DNA of 64,000 nt from Lysobacter sp036697405 (GTDB taxonomy: Bacteria > Pseudomonadota > Gammaproteobacteria > Xanthomonadales > Xanthomonadaceae). Position 1 is the stretch's first letter; each line of letters opens with the position of its first letter. The position numbers and the translations under genes are program-made. The stretch spans positions 1 through 64,000 of the forward strand of contig NZ_JBAHWA010000007.1 of the NCBI RefSeq assembly GCF_036697405.1, written 5' to 3'. The notes under the pieces were generated by a model. The model did no database searches. It saw nothing but the letters and a program-made list of their open reading frames with translations, and was not told the DNA's origin. Positions 33,398 to 41,405 of the stretch are shown piece by piece.

Positions 33398-34573
33398 ATG
33401 AGCGACATCGTCATCGTCGGTGCCAAGCGCACCGCCATCGGTTCCTTCCTCGGCCAATTCACCGGCGTCCCGACCCCGACCCTGGGCAGCGCCGCGATCT
33501 CGGCCGCGCTAGAGCAGGCCGGCGTCGCCGCCGACCAGGTCGACGAGGTGATCATGGGCTGCGTGCTGCCCGCCGGCCTCGGCCAGGCGCCGGCGCGCCA
33601 GGCCGCGCTGGGCGCGGGCCTGCCGACCGCGGCGGGCTGCACCACCATCAACAAGGTCTGCGGTTCGGGCATGAAGGCGATCATGCTGGGCCACGACCTG
33701 ATCAAGGCCGGCTCGGCCAAGGTGGTGGTCGCCGGCGGCATGGAGTCGATGACCAATGCCCCGCACCTGCTCAACAATTCGCGTACCGGCATCCGCTACG
33801 GCAGCACCGAGATGCTCGACCACATGGCCTGGGACGGTCTGACCAACCCCTACGACGGCAAGGCCATGGGCGTGTTCGGCGACGCCACCTGCGCCCAGTA
33901 CGGCTACGACCGCGCTGCGATCGACGCCTATTCCGAGGAAAGCGTCAAGCGCGCCCAGGCCGCGATCGCCAACGGCGCCTTCAAGGACGAGATCGTCGCG
34001 GTCACGGTCAAGGGCCGCAAGGGCGATGTCGTGGTGGACAGCGACGAAGAGCCGGGCAAGATCGACGTCAGCAAGATCCCGGGCCTGCGCCCGGCGTTCG
34101 GCAAGGACGGCGTGCTCACCGCCGCGGCGTCTTCTAAGATTTCCGACGGCGCCGCCGCCGCGGTGCTGATGTCGGCCGACGAGGCCGCCGCGCGCGGGCT
34201 CCAGCCGCTGGCGCGCATCGTCGCCCACACCGGCCATGCCCAGGCCCCGGAATGGTTCACCACCGCGCCGGTGAAAGCGATTTCAAACGTGCTCGAGAAG
34301 GCCGGCTGGACGGTCGCCGACGTCGACCTGTTCGAGGTCAACGAGGCGTTTTCGGTGGTCGCCATGGCCCCGATGAAGGACCTGGGCATCCCCCACGAGA
34401 AGCTCAACGTCAACGGCGGCGCGGTCGCCCTGGGCCACCCGATCGGCGCCAGCGGCGCGCGCCTGGTGGTCACCCTGCTGAACGCCCTGCGCGCCCGCGG
34501 CGGCAAGCGCGGCGTGGCCTCGCTGTGCATCGGCGGCGGCGAAGCGACCGCCATTGCGGTCGAGCTCCCGTAA
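33398..34573 (+). CDS. Acetyl-CoA C-acetyltransferase (thiolase)
   Basis: 391 residues. Biosynthetic/degradative thiolase II with nucleophile C88 (NKVCGSGMKA), H347 (GGAVALGHPIGASGAR) and C377 (LCIGGGEATA). It interconverts two acetyl-CoA with acetoacetyl-CoA. In this context it would process acetoacetate arising from HMG-CoA lyase after CoA transfer, or the end products of isoleucine breakdown. The start ATG is preceded by GGAG (GGAGTCCGCC). Length and all catalytic residues are normal. Confidence 0.93.
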   Translation: MSDIVIVGAKRTAIGSFLGQFTGVPTPTLGSAAISAALEQAGVAADQVDEVIMGCVLPAGLGQAPARQAALGAGLPTAAGCTTINKVCGSGMKAIMLGHDLIKAGSAKVVVAGGMESMTNAPHLLNNSRTGIRYGSTEMLDHMAWDGLTNPYDGKAMGVFGDATCAQYGYDRAAIDAYSEESVKRAQAAIANGAFKDEIVAVTVKGRKGDVVVDSDEEPGKIDVSKIPGLRPAFGKDGVLTAAASSKISDGAAAAVLMSADEAAARGLQPLARIVAHTGHAQAPEWFTTAPVKAISNVLEKAGWTVADVDLFEVNEAFSVVAMAPMKDLGIPHEKLNVNGGAVALGHPIGASGARLVVTLLNALRARGGKRGVASLCIGGGEATAIAVELP

Positions 34574-34695
34574 AAAGTTAAAAACGCGTTGTGCAAAAAA
34601 AACCGGCCAGCCGCTTGACACGCGTCACTGGCTTGTCATCATGTTATCGGCGCGCAACTGCGCGTTGCCTAACTAATCGACGAGGAAACCGAACC

Positions 34696-35064
34696 ATGAC
34701 TTTCAACAAGGCGCTGCTCGCCCTGGCTCTGGGCCTGGCCCTGGCCGCTTGCTCGAACCAGAAGCAGGCTGATGACGCTGCTGCTGATGCCGCCGCTGCT
34801 TCGACCGAAGCCCAGGCCACCGCCGACGCCGCCGCCGCTACCGGCGACGCCGCCGCTGCCGACGCTGCTCAGGCTGCTGCCGACACGGCCGCTACCGCTG
34901 CCGACGCCGCTGCCACCTCGGCCGACGCGACCGCCGCTGCCGCTACCCCGGCCGCTGCTGACGCCGCTGCCGACGCTGCTGGCAAGGCCGCTGACGCTGC
35001 CGCCGACGCCGCTTCGGCCGCCACCCAGGCGACCGACGCTGCCAAGGAAGAGCCGAAGAAGTAA
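34696..35064 (+). CDS. Alanine-rich lipoprotein, copy 1
   Basis: 122 residues from the ATG at 34696, with GAGGAAACC upstream, opening a lipoprotein signal (MTFNKALLALALGLALAACS). The mature part is almost pure Ala with regularly spaced Asp, Thr and Lys (ADAAADAAAASTEAQATADA, TAATAADAAATSADATAAAA) and ends KEEPKK. Such Ala-Ala-Asp periodicity predicts a long single helix or coiled coil anchored to the membrane and perhaps reaching the cell wall, like Lpp. Function unknown. A terminator follows, so it is a single-gene unit; a TTGACA box lies 76 bases upstream (34615). Confidence 0.82.
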   Translation: MTFNKALLALALGLALAACSNQKQADDAAADAAAASTEAQATADAAAATGDAAAADAAQAAADTAATAADAAATSADATAAAATPAAADAAADAAGKAADAAADAASAATQATDAAKEEPKK

Positions 35065-35111
35065 TACCCTCCTCGGTTCGCTAGAACCGATCGGGTACGC
35101 AAGTCAGGAAG

Positions 35112-35136
35112 AGCCGCCGGTTTACCGGCGGCTTTT
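35112..35136 (+). terminator. Rho-independent terminator after Ala-rich lipoprotein 1
   Basis: Stem GCCGCCGG / CCGGCGGC at 35113-35132 with TTTA loop, followed by TTTT; AGCC-GGCT extension lengthens the stem by one base. Confidence 0.85.
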
Positions 35137-35264
35137 CCGTAGCTGATGTAGTGGTCAGTGAACGATAGAACCGGCCAGTCCGGGTCGCTGCGCGCACTGG
35201 CGTTGCCTGATGTTCGTCCGCGCTTACATAGATAATCCTTCAGACAACTCCTCCGGAGACAACC

Positions 35265-35660
35265 ATGAACACCAAGCTCCACGTCCTCCTCGCCGCCGCC
35301 GTCCTGGCTCTGTCGGCTTGCACCAACAACACCGACGCTGCGAAGGACGAGGCCGCTCAGGCCGCGACCGCCGCCGAGCAGGCTGGCGACGCCGCCGCCC
35401 AGGCCGCTGACGCCGCCGGCACCGCCGTCGCCGAAGGCGCCGACGCCGCCGCTGCCGCCACCGGCGAAGCCGCCGCTGAAGCCGGCGCTGCCGTGGACAA
35501 GGCTGCCGACGCCGCTGGCGCCGCTGCCTCCGACGCCGCTGCCGGCGCCGCTGCCGCGACCGCCGACGCCGCTGCTGCGACCGCCGACGCCGCTCAGAAG
35601 GTCGCCGACAAGGCCGACGCTGCTGCGACCGAAGCCAAGAAGGAAGAAGCGAAGAAGTAA
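35265..35660 (+). CDS. Alanine-rich lipoprotein, copy 2
   Basis: 131 residues with signal MNTKLHVLLAAAVLALSACT (lipobox LSAC) and GGAG upstream. Composition mirrors copy 1: AQAATAAEQAGDAAAQAADA, AAAVDKAADAAGAAASDAAA, AAATADAAQKVADKADAAAT, ending KKEEAKK. It is predicted to be an extended amphipathic helix. The two genes have separate terminators and similar tails (KEEPKK, KEEAKK) and are clearly paralogues. Codon use is dominated by GCC/GCT, an unusually skewed composition. Role unknown; an abundant envelope-structuring lipoprotein is a reasonable guess. Confidence 0.82.
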   Translation: MNTKLHVLLAAAVLALSACTNNTDAAKDEAAQAATAAEQAGDAAAQAADAAGTAVAEGADAAAAATGEAAAEAGAAVDKAADAAGAAASDAAAGAAAATADAAAATADAAQKVADKADAAATEAKKEEAKK

Positions 35661-35688
35661 TTCGCTTCGCTCCTGCGAAATACGGAGA

Positions 35689-35714
35689 GGCCCGCGCAAG
35701 CGGGCCTTTCTTTT
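35689..35714 (+). terminator. Rho-independent terminator after Ala-rich lipoprotein 2
   Basis: Stem GGCCCGC / GCGGGCC with GCAA loop, then TTTCTTTT. Confidence 0.88.
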
Positions 35715-35837
35715 GGTGCCTTGCGTGCGCAGCGCCCTGCCCTGACGCCCCGCGACCGGGACGGTTCTGCGAAAGCGTCATTGGCCGGCGCCGGCTCTTT
35801 GTGGTTTGATGCCGCGTCTTTCGAACAGCCCGCCTCG

Positions 35838-37448
35838 ATGCCCGCGATCACCTCCCAGCTCGACCCGCGCTCGCAGGATTTCCGCGACAACGCGGCCTAT
35901 CACCAGGCCCTGGTCGAAGAGCTCGACGCCCGTCTCGCCCGCGCCGCCCACGGCGGCGGCGACAAGGCCCGCGACAAGCACACCGAGCGCGGCAAGCTGC
36001 TCGCGCGCGATCGCATCGCCGCGCTGCTGGATCCGGGCTCGCCGTTCCTGGAAATCGCGCCGCTGGCCGCCGAGGGCATGTACGAAGGCGCCGCGCCGGC
36101 CGCCGGCATGGTCGCCGGCATCGGCCGCGTGCAGGGCCAGGAAGTGGTGATCGTGGCCAACGACGCCACCGTCAAGGGCGGCACCTACTTCCCGATGACG
36201 GTGAAGAAGCATCTGCGCGCGCAGGAAGTGGCGCGCGAGAACCGCCTGCCCTGCATCTACCTGGTCGACTCCGGCGGCGCCTTCCTGCCGCTGCAGGACG
36301 AGGTGTTTCCGGACAAGGAGCACTTCGGCCGCATCTTCTACAACCAGGCCCGGTTGAGCGCGGAGAACATCCCGCAGATCGCCGTGGTCATGGGCAGCTG
36401 CACCGCCGGCGGCGCCTACGTGCCGGCGATGTGCGACGAGTCGATCATCGTCAAGGAACAGGGCACGATCTTTCTGGGCGGCCCGCCGCTGGTGAAGGCC
36501 GCGACCGGCGAGGTCGTCGACGCCGAGGCCCTGGGCGGCGCCGAGGTCCACACCAGCGTGTCCGGCGTGGCCGACCACTTCGCCCAGGACGACCGCCACG
36601 CGCTGCAGATCGCGCGCGAGATCGTCGGCAACCTCAACCGCCGCAAGACCCTGCCGGTGGCCGTGCAGGCCGCGCGCGAGCCGCTGTACGCGGCGCAGGA
36701 GCTGTACGGCATCGTGCCCAAGGACACCCGCCGCCCGTTCGACATCCGCGAGGTGATCGCGCGCATCGTCGACGGCAGCGACCTGCACGAGTTCAAGGCG
36801 CGCTACGCCAAGACCCTGGTGACCGGCTTCGCCCATGTCCACGGCTACCCGGTCGGGATCGTCGCCAACAACGGCATCCTGTTCGCCGAGAGCGCGCTCA
36901 AGGGCGCGCATTTCATCGAGCTGTGCAACCAGCGCGGCATCCCGCTGGTGTTCTTGCAGAACATCACCGGGTTCATGGTCGGCAAGAAATACGAGAACGC
37001 GGGCATCGCCAAGGACGGGGCCAAGATGGTCACCGCCGTGGCCTGCTCGCACGTGCCCAAGTTCACCGTGGTGATCGGCGGCAGCTTCGGCGCCGGCAAC
37101 TACGCCATGTGCGGCCGCGCCTACGGGGCGCGCTTCCTGTGGATGTGGCCGAACGCGCGCATCAGCGTGATGGGCGGCGAACAGGCCGCCTCGGTGCTGG
37201 CCACGGTGCGCCGCGACGGCATCGAGGCCGCCGGCAAGGTGTGGACGGCGGACGAGGAAGAGAGCTTCAAGGCGCCGATCCGCGAGCAGTACGAATCGCA
37301 GGGCAACCCCTACTACGCCACCGCGCGCCTGTGGGACGACGGCATCATCGACCCGGCCGATACCCGGCGCGTGCTCGGCCTGGGCCTGTCGGCCAGCCTC
37401 AATGCGCCGATCGAGGAGCGCACGCGCTTCGGCGTGTTCCGGATGTAA
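35838..37448 (+). CDS. mccB: Methylcrotonyl-CoA carboxylase, carboxyltransferase (beta) subunit
   Basis: 536 residues from the ATG at 35838 (MPAITSQLDPRSQDFRDNAA), the normal MCC-beta start; the upstream reading overlaps non-coding DNA. Carboxyltransferase motifs: CIYLVDSGGAFLPLQDEVFP, VMGSCTAGGAYVPAM, GTIFLGGPPLVKAATGE, LQNITGFMVGKKYENAGIAK, IGGSFGAGNYAMCGRAY and WMWPNARISVMGGEQAASVL. It transfers carboxybiotin CO2 to 3-methylcrotonyl-CoA, giving 3-methylglutaconyl-CoA. Its biotin-bearing partner is 13 kb away (50378), not adjacent as in most liu clusters. Confidence 0.95.
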   Translation: MPAITSQLDPRSQDFRDNAAYHQALVEELDARLARAAHGGGDKARDKHTERGKLLARDRIAALLDPGSPFLEIAPLAAEGMYEGAAPAAGMVAGIGRVQGQEVVIVANDATVKGGTYFPMTVKKHLRAQEVARENRLPCIYLVDSGGAFLPLQDEVFPDKEHFGRIFYNQARLSAENIPQIAVVMGSCTAGGAYVPAMCDESIIVKEQGTIFLGGPPLVKAATGEVVDAEALGGAEVHTSVSGVADHFAQDDRHALQIAREIVGNLNRRKTLPVAVQAAREPLYAAQELYGIVPKDTRRPFDIREVIARIVDGSDLHEFKARYAKTLVTGFAHVHGYPVGIVANNGILFAESALKGAHFIELCNQRGIPLVFLQNITGFMVGKKYENAGIAKDGAKMVTAVACSHVPKFTVVIGGSFGAGNYAMCGRAYGARFLWMWPNARISVMGGEQAASVLATVRRDGIEAAGKVWTADEEESFKAPIREQYESQGNPYYATARLWDDGIIDPADTRRVLGLGLSASLNAPIEERTRFGVFRM

Positions 37449-37676
37449 GCCGGTGGGGCGGAGCCCGGCGCCGCGTGCGCGCCGCCGCCGATGGCGGCTA
37501 ACCGCCTTGCCGCAATATCGCCCGCTCCTGCCCGCGCGCGCGGCTGAGCCGGCCCGCGGCAGGGTATCTTGCCGATCTGCGCGCAGCATGCGCGCCGCCG
37601 CGGGCGCTTGCGGCCGGCGGACGCGATGCAGGCGCGCGGCACGACCCCGACCCACCCTCTGCGCGTAGCCCTGACC

Positions 37677-39368
37677 ATGATCGTCGGCATCGACCTCGGC
37701 ACCACCCATTCCCTGATCGGCAGCTACGGCCCGGACGGCCCGCAGCTGATCCCCAACGCCCTGGGCGAACTGCTGACGCCGTCGGTGGTCAGCGTCGACG
37801 ACGACGGCGCCATCATCGTCGGCCGCGCCGCCCAGGAGCGCATGGTCTCGCACCCGCAGCGCAGCGTCGGCGCGTTCAAGCGCTGGATGGGCACCGACCG
37901 CCGCACCGCGCTGGGCAAGCACGTCTTCCGGCCCGAGGAACTGTCGGCGCTGATCCTCAAATCCCTGCTCGCCGATGCGCAGGCCCAGTTGGACCGCAAG
38001 ATCGAGGAGGCGGTGATCAGCGTGCCGGCCTATTTCTCCGACAGCCAGCGCAAGGCCACGCGCATCGCCGGCGAACTGGCCGGGATCCGGGTCGAGCGCC
38101 TGATCAACGAACCCACCGCCGCCGCGCTGGCCTACGGCCTGCAGCAGCGCAGCGAGGGCCGCTACCTGGTGTTCGACCTGGGCGGCGGCACCTTCGACGT
38201 GTCGATCCTGGAGATGTACGACGGGGTGATGGAGGTCCACGCCAGCGCCGGCGACAACTTCCTCGGCGGCGAGGACTTCTCGCGCTGCATGCGCGATGCT
38301 TTCCTGCGCGATCACCAGCTGAGCCTGGAGGCGCTGTCGCTGGCCGAGCTGGCGCAGCTGGAGCGCCGCCTGGAACTGGCCAAGCGCGAACTCGCGCACG
38401 GCCACGAAGCGCAGGTCGAGCTGGCCCTGCTGGGCCAGCCGCGGCGCTGGCACATGGACGAACACGCCTTCGCCCAGCTCTGCGACCCGCTGGTGCAGCG
38501 CCTGCGCGCGCCGTTGGAACGCGCCATGCGCGACGCCAAGCTGAGTCCGGACCAGCTCGACGAGATCGTGCTGGTCGGCGGCGCCTCGCGCATGCCGCTG
38601 GCCGCGCGCCTGGTCTCGCGCATGTTCGGGCGCCTGCCTCTGCGTCACGTCAATCCGGACGAGGCGATCGCGCTGGGCGCCTGCGTGGCCGCCGGCATGA
38701 AGGCGCGCGACGAGTCGCTGGAGGAGATCATCCTCACCGACGTCTGCCCGCACACCCTGGGCGTGAACACTTCCGAGGAAACCGGCAACGGCCAGCTCGC
38801 CAACGGCATCTTCTCGCCGATCATCCACCGCAACAGCACCGTGCCGGTGAGCCGGGTCGAACGCTATTACCCCTTGCGCGACGGCCAGCGCCAGGTCGAG
38901 TTCGAGATCTACCAGGGCGAGAGCCCGCGGGTGGAAAACAACGTGCGCCTGGGCAGCATCGCGATCGACCTGCCGCCCAAACGCCGCAACGAAAACCCGG
39001 TCGACATCCGCTTCACCTACGACATCAACGGCCTGCTCCAGGTCGAGGCCACCGCGCTGTCCACCGGCCTGACCCACGAAGTGGTGCTGGAGAAGAATCC
39101 CGGCGTGCTCGGCCCCGAGGAGATCCGCGCGCGCCTGGCGGTGCTGAGCGCGCTCAAGGTGCACCCGCGCGACCAGCAGGAGAACATCGCCCTGATCGCG
39201 CGCGCCGAGCGCCTGTACGAGGAACTGCTGTGGGCGCGCGATCAGCTGCAGTCGGTGCTGGTGCAGTTCCGCGGCGTGCTCGACGGCCAGGACGTGCGCG
39301 TCATCTCCGAACATCGCGGCCAACTCAGCCAGTTCCTGGACCAGATCGAGGCCCAGGGCCACGCATGA
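37677..39368 (+). CDS. hscC: HscC-type Hsp70 chaperone
   Basis: 563 residues from the ATG at 37677 (MIVGIDLGTTHSLIGSYGPD). It has full Hsp70 ATPase motifs: DLGTTHS, AVISVPAYFSDSQRKATRIA, RLINEPTAAALAYGL, FDLGGGTFDVSILEM and LVGGASRMPLAARL. It is shorter than DnaK and follows E. coli HscC closely: ASAGDNFLGGEDF, IILTDVCPHTLGV, GIFSPIIHRNSTVPVSRVE and DIRFTYDINGLLQVEA. The substrate lid is truncated as in HscC. The stop overlaps the start of the first J-like gene by four bases; E. coli HscC likewise sits with J-like partners (DjlB/DjlC). Client proteins unknown. Confidence 0.92.
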   Translation: MIVGIDLGTTHSLIGSYGPDGPQLIPNALGELLTPSVVSVDDDGAIIVGRAAQERMVSHPQRSVGAFKRWMGTDRRTALGKHVFRPEELSALILKSLLADAQAQLDRKIEEAVISVPAYFSDSQRKATRIAGELAGIRVERLINEPTAAALAYGLQQRSEGRYLVFDLGGGTFDVSILEMYDGVMEVHASAGDNFLGGEDFSRCMRDAFLRDHQLSLEALSLAELAQLERRLELAKRELAHGHEAQVELALLGQPRRWHMDEHAFAQLCDPLVQRLRAPLERAMRDAKLSPDQLDEIVLVGGASRMPLAARLVSRMFGRLPLRHVNPDEAIALGACVAAGMKARDESLEEIILTDVCPHTLGVNTSEETGNGQLANGIFSPIIHRNSTVPVSRVERYYPLRDGQRQVEFEIYQGESPRVENNVRLGSIAIDLPPKRRNENPVDIRFTYDINGLLQVEATALSTGLTHEVVLEKNPGVLGPEEIRARLAVLSALKVHPRDQQENIALIARAERLYEELLWARDQLQSVLVQFRGVLDGQDVRVISEHRGQLSQFLDQIEAQGHA

Positions 39369-40645
39369 ATCCGTACGCCATTCTCGGCCTGGATGACGGC
39401 GCAGACGAGCGCGCCATCCGGCGCGCGTATGCCCAAGCCCTGCGCGGCGCCCGACCGGACGAAGACCCCGAAGCGTTCCAACGCCTCAACGAGGCCTATC
39501 GTGCGGCGCTGGAACTGGCGCAGCGGGCCGCCGTCCGCCCGACGACCTCGATGCCGGTCGGCGAAAGGCGCCAGCTCTGGAGCAGCGGCCAGATCACGCT
39601 GTCCGCCGAACCCACGAGCCAGGCCGCTGCCGCCCCCGTTGCGGCAGCCGTGGAAACGGTGTCGATCCCGCAATTGGCCCGCACGATCGTCGAAACGGCC
39701 GGGGCCGAATCCGCGCCCGCCCTGCGGTTATGGCTGCAAGCCTGCGAGCCCCTGTACTCGCTGGACCGAAAATCCAATGTGGCCTACAGACTGGTACAGG
39801 AACTGCACCGGCAGCCGCCGATGCCGGCGGACACGCTGGAAGTCCTGAAGGACTTCTTCGACCTGGGAACGATCGGCGCCCATCCCAGTTCGGTGCAGGC
39901 CGCATTCCAGTCCTTGTGGCTGGCGTCGCAGTTCGACTACGAGGCCTTCCTCGCCCAGCTCAAGCGGCGCAGCCGGGCATCCGTCCGCGAGCTCAACCAC
40001 TGGCTGCAATCGCAACATCCCTTGAACGACGCGAGCTTGCGTCAGGACATCGCGGTGCGCTTGCACGGCTGGCTGATGGACCAGCACGCGTTCCATATGG
40101 ATTCGCCCGGCTTCGACCTGCTGGCCAGATTCTTCGCCTTTCCGGACGCCCAACTCCTGAGCGACCGCAACTTCGTGCGCATGGTGATCGCCACCGAGAA
40201 CACGGACTACATGAACGTGCGAACGCCGACGGCGATCAGGCAGTTGAAGCGCAGGTTCGACCCCATGCAGGCGATCCTGATGGCGATCATCCCCGGCATG
40301 CCCACGCACATCGCGCGGGTCGCCGAACGCTTGGCGCAGCGCTATCGAGGCGTCCCGGACGCCCTGAACTTCCGTCAGCACCAATTCTTCATGGAGCTGA
40401 CCCGCAGCAGTCCATGGAATCCGATGCGCTGGGCGGTGGTCGCGCTGCGAACGGCCGCCACCTTCGTGACGTGGCTGGTGGTGAGCTGGTTCGAGCATCG
40501 GCAACTCGCGCCCGGCGCCAGCGCGCTGGTCGCGGGCGTCGTCGGCCTGCTCAGCGCGATGGCGATCTTCATCGGCGCCTACGGACGCGGACGCGCGCCG
40601 CAATACACGGCTGCCGCGCCTAGCGCTTCGCCCCCCGAAGCATAG
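39365..40645 (+). CDS. J-domain-like membrane protein 1 (DjlB/C-like)
   Basis: 426 residues; the ATG overlaps the hscC stop (ATGA). An N-terminal J-like domain (MNPYAILGLDDGADERAIRR, AYAQALRGARPDEDPEAFQR, LNEAYRAAL) has RPD where HPD is expected. The centre (about 100-330) is helical, with a block also seen in the third J-like protein (LRLWLQACEPLYSLDRKSNV). Two hydrophobic segments lie near the C-terminus (about 350-410: RTAATFVTWLVVSWF and ALVAGVVGLLSAMAIFIGAY), so the J end is probably cytoplasmic on a membrane anchor. Partner of HscC by context. Confidence 0.85.
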   Translation: MNPYAILGLDDGADERAIRRAYAQALRGARPDEDPEAFQRLNEAYRAALELAQRAAVRPTTSMPVGERRQLWSSGQITLSAEPTSQAAAAPVAAAVETVSIPQLARTIVETAGAESAPALRLWLQACEPLYSLDRKSNVAYRLVQELHRQPPMPADTLEVLKDFFDLGTIGAHPSSVQAAFQSLWLASQFDYEAFLAQLKRRSRASVRELNHWLQSQHPLNDASLRQDIAVRLHGWLMDQHAFHMDSPGFDLLARFFAFPDAQLLSDRNFVRMVIATENTDYMNVRTPTAIRQLKRRFDPMQAILMAIIPGMPTHIARVAERLAQRYRGVPDALNFRQHQFFMELTRSSPWNPMRWAVVALRTAATFVTWLVVSWFEHRQLAPGASALVAGVVGLLSAMAIFIGAYGRGRAPQYTAAAPSASPPEA

Positions 40646-40652
40646 CCGGCAC

Positions 40653-41405
40653 ATGTCGGACGACCCGTTCCAGACTCTGGGCCTGAGCCGCGACGCCGAC
40701 GAGCGTGCGATCAAGCATGCGTACGCGCAGCGCCTGCGCGCGACGCGCCCGGACGAGGATCCGATCGGTTTCCAGGAACTCAACGACGCCTATCGGTCCT
40801 GCCTGGAGTACGCCGCTTGGCGCGACAGCGGCGGCGCGGCGCGCCCCGACGACGACGCGGACCCGTTGGAAGCCGGCGACGGAGACGGCGACCGCCCAGC
40901 CGTCGCGATCCGGGTCAGCGCCGAGGCCCTGGCGGCCGCCATCGCCCTGGATCGCCGGCTGGCCGACGGCAGCGACTTCGATTGCGACGCCTTCATCGCC
41001 GGGCTGTTGCGAACCTCCAGCACCGGCAGCGGCACCGATATCCACCGTTGGCTGCAAGCGCACCCGGCCTTCTACGTCGTGGGCGCGCGCGAAGCGCTGG
41101 CGCCGCGCGTGCTGTCGGGCTTGCTCGAGGCGTCCGATCTGCCGCCGCGGCACCTGGCCGCCCTGCTGCATTTCTTCGGTTTGAACGAGATGCACGAAGG
41201 ACGCGAGGGGCTGCTGCCGCGAATCGCCGAACTGCGGCGACGCGCGCAGCTCACGCCGGCGCACATCGCCGCGGCCAAGGCGTTGTTCGACCCGCCCAAG
41301 CCCGACGCTGACGACGAAGGCGTCGGCCTACCGCCGTTCTGGACGATCTGGGCCGGCATCGTGCTGATCGTCGGCCTGGTCCGCTGCGGTGCGGCGCTGA
41401 CCTGA
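40653..41405 (+). CDS. J-domain-like protein 2 with C-terminal membrane anchor
   Basis: 250 residues, seven bases after the previous gene. J-like domain MSDDPFQTLGLSRDADERAI, KHAYAQRLRATRPDEDPIGF, QELNDAY, again RPD in place of HPD. The middle is a reduced version of the helical region of its neighbours (IHRWLQAHPAFYVVGAREAL). One transmembrane helix closes the chain (FWTIWAGIVLIVGLVRCGAA). Stop and the next start share one base (TGATG), so translation is coupled. It arose by duplication with the flanking genes. Confidence 0.83.
   Translation: MSDDPFQTLGLSRDADERAIKHAYAQRLRATRPDEDPIGFQELNDAYRSCLEYAAWRDSGGAARPDDDADPLEAGDGDGDRPAVAIRVSAEALAAAIALDRRLADGSDFDCDAFIAGLLRTSSTGSGTDIHRWLQAHPAFYVVGAREALAPRVLSGLLEASDLPPRHLAALLHFFGLNEMHEGREGLLPRIAELRRRAQLTPAHIAAAKALFDPPKPDADDEGVGLPPFWTIWAGIVLIVGLVRCGAALT

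Noticed and set aside
35778..39362. A 1194-residue minus-strand frame across mccB and hscC
   Set aside because: It spans two real genes and their spacer in the opposite direction and has no recognisable motif or start signal.
37677..39368. DnaK
   Set aside because: Too short, and its central and C-terminal blocks follow HscC; no grpE or dnaJ neighbours.
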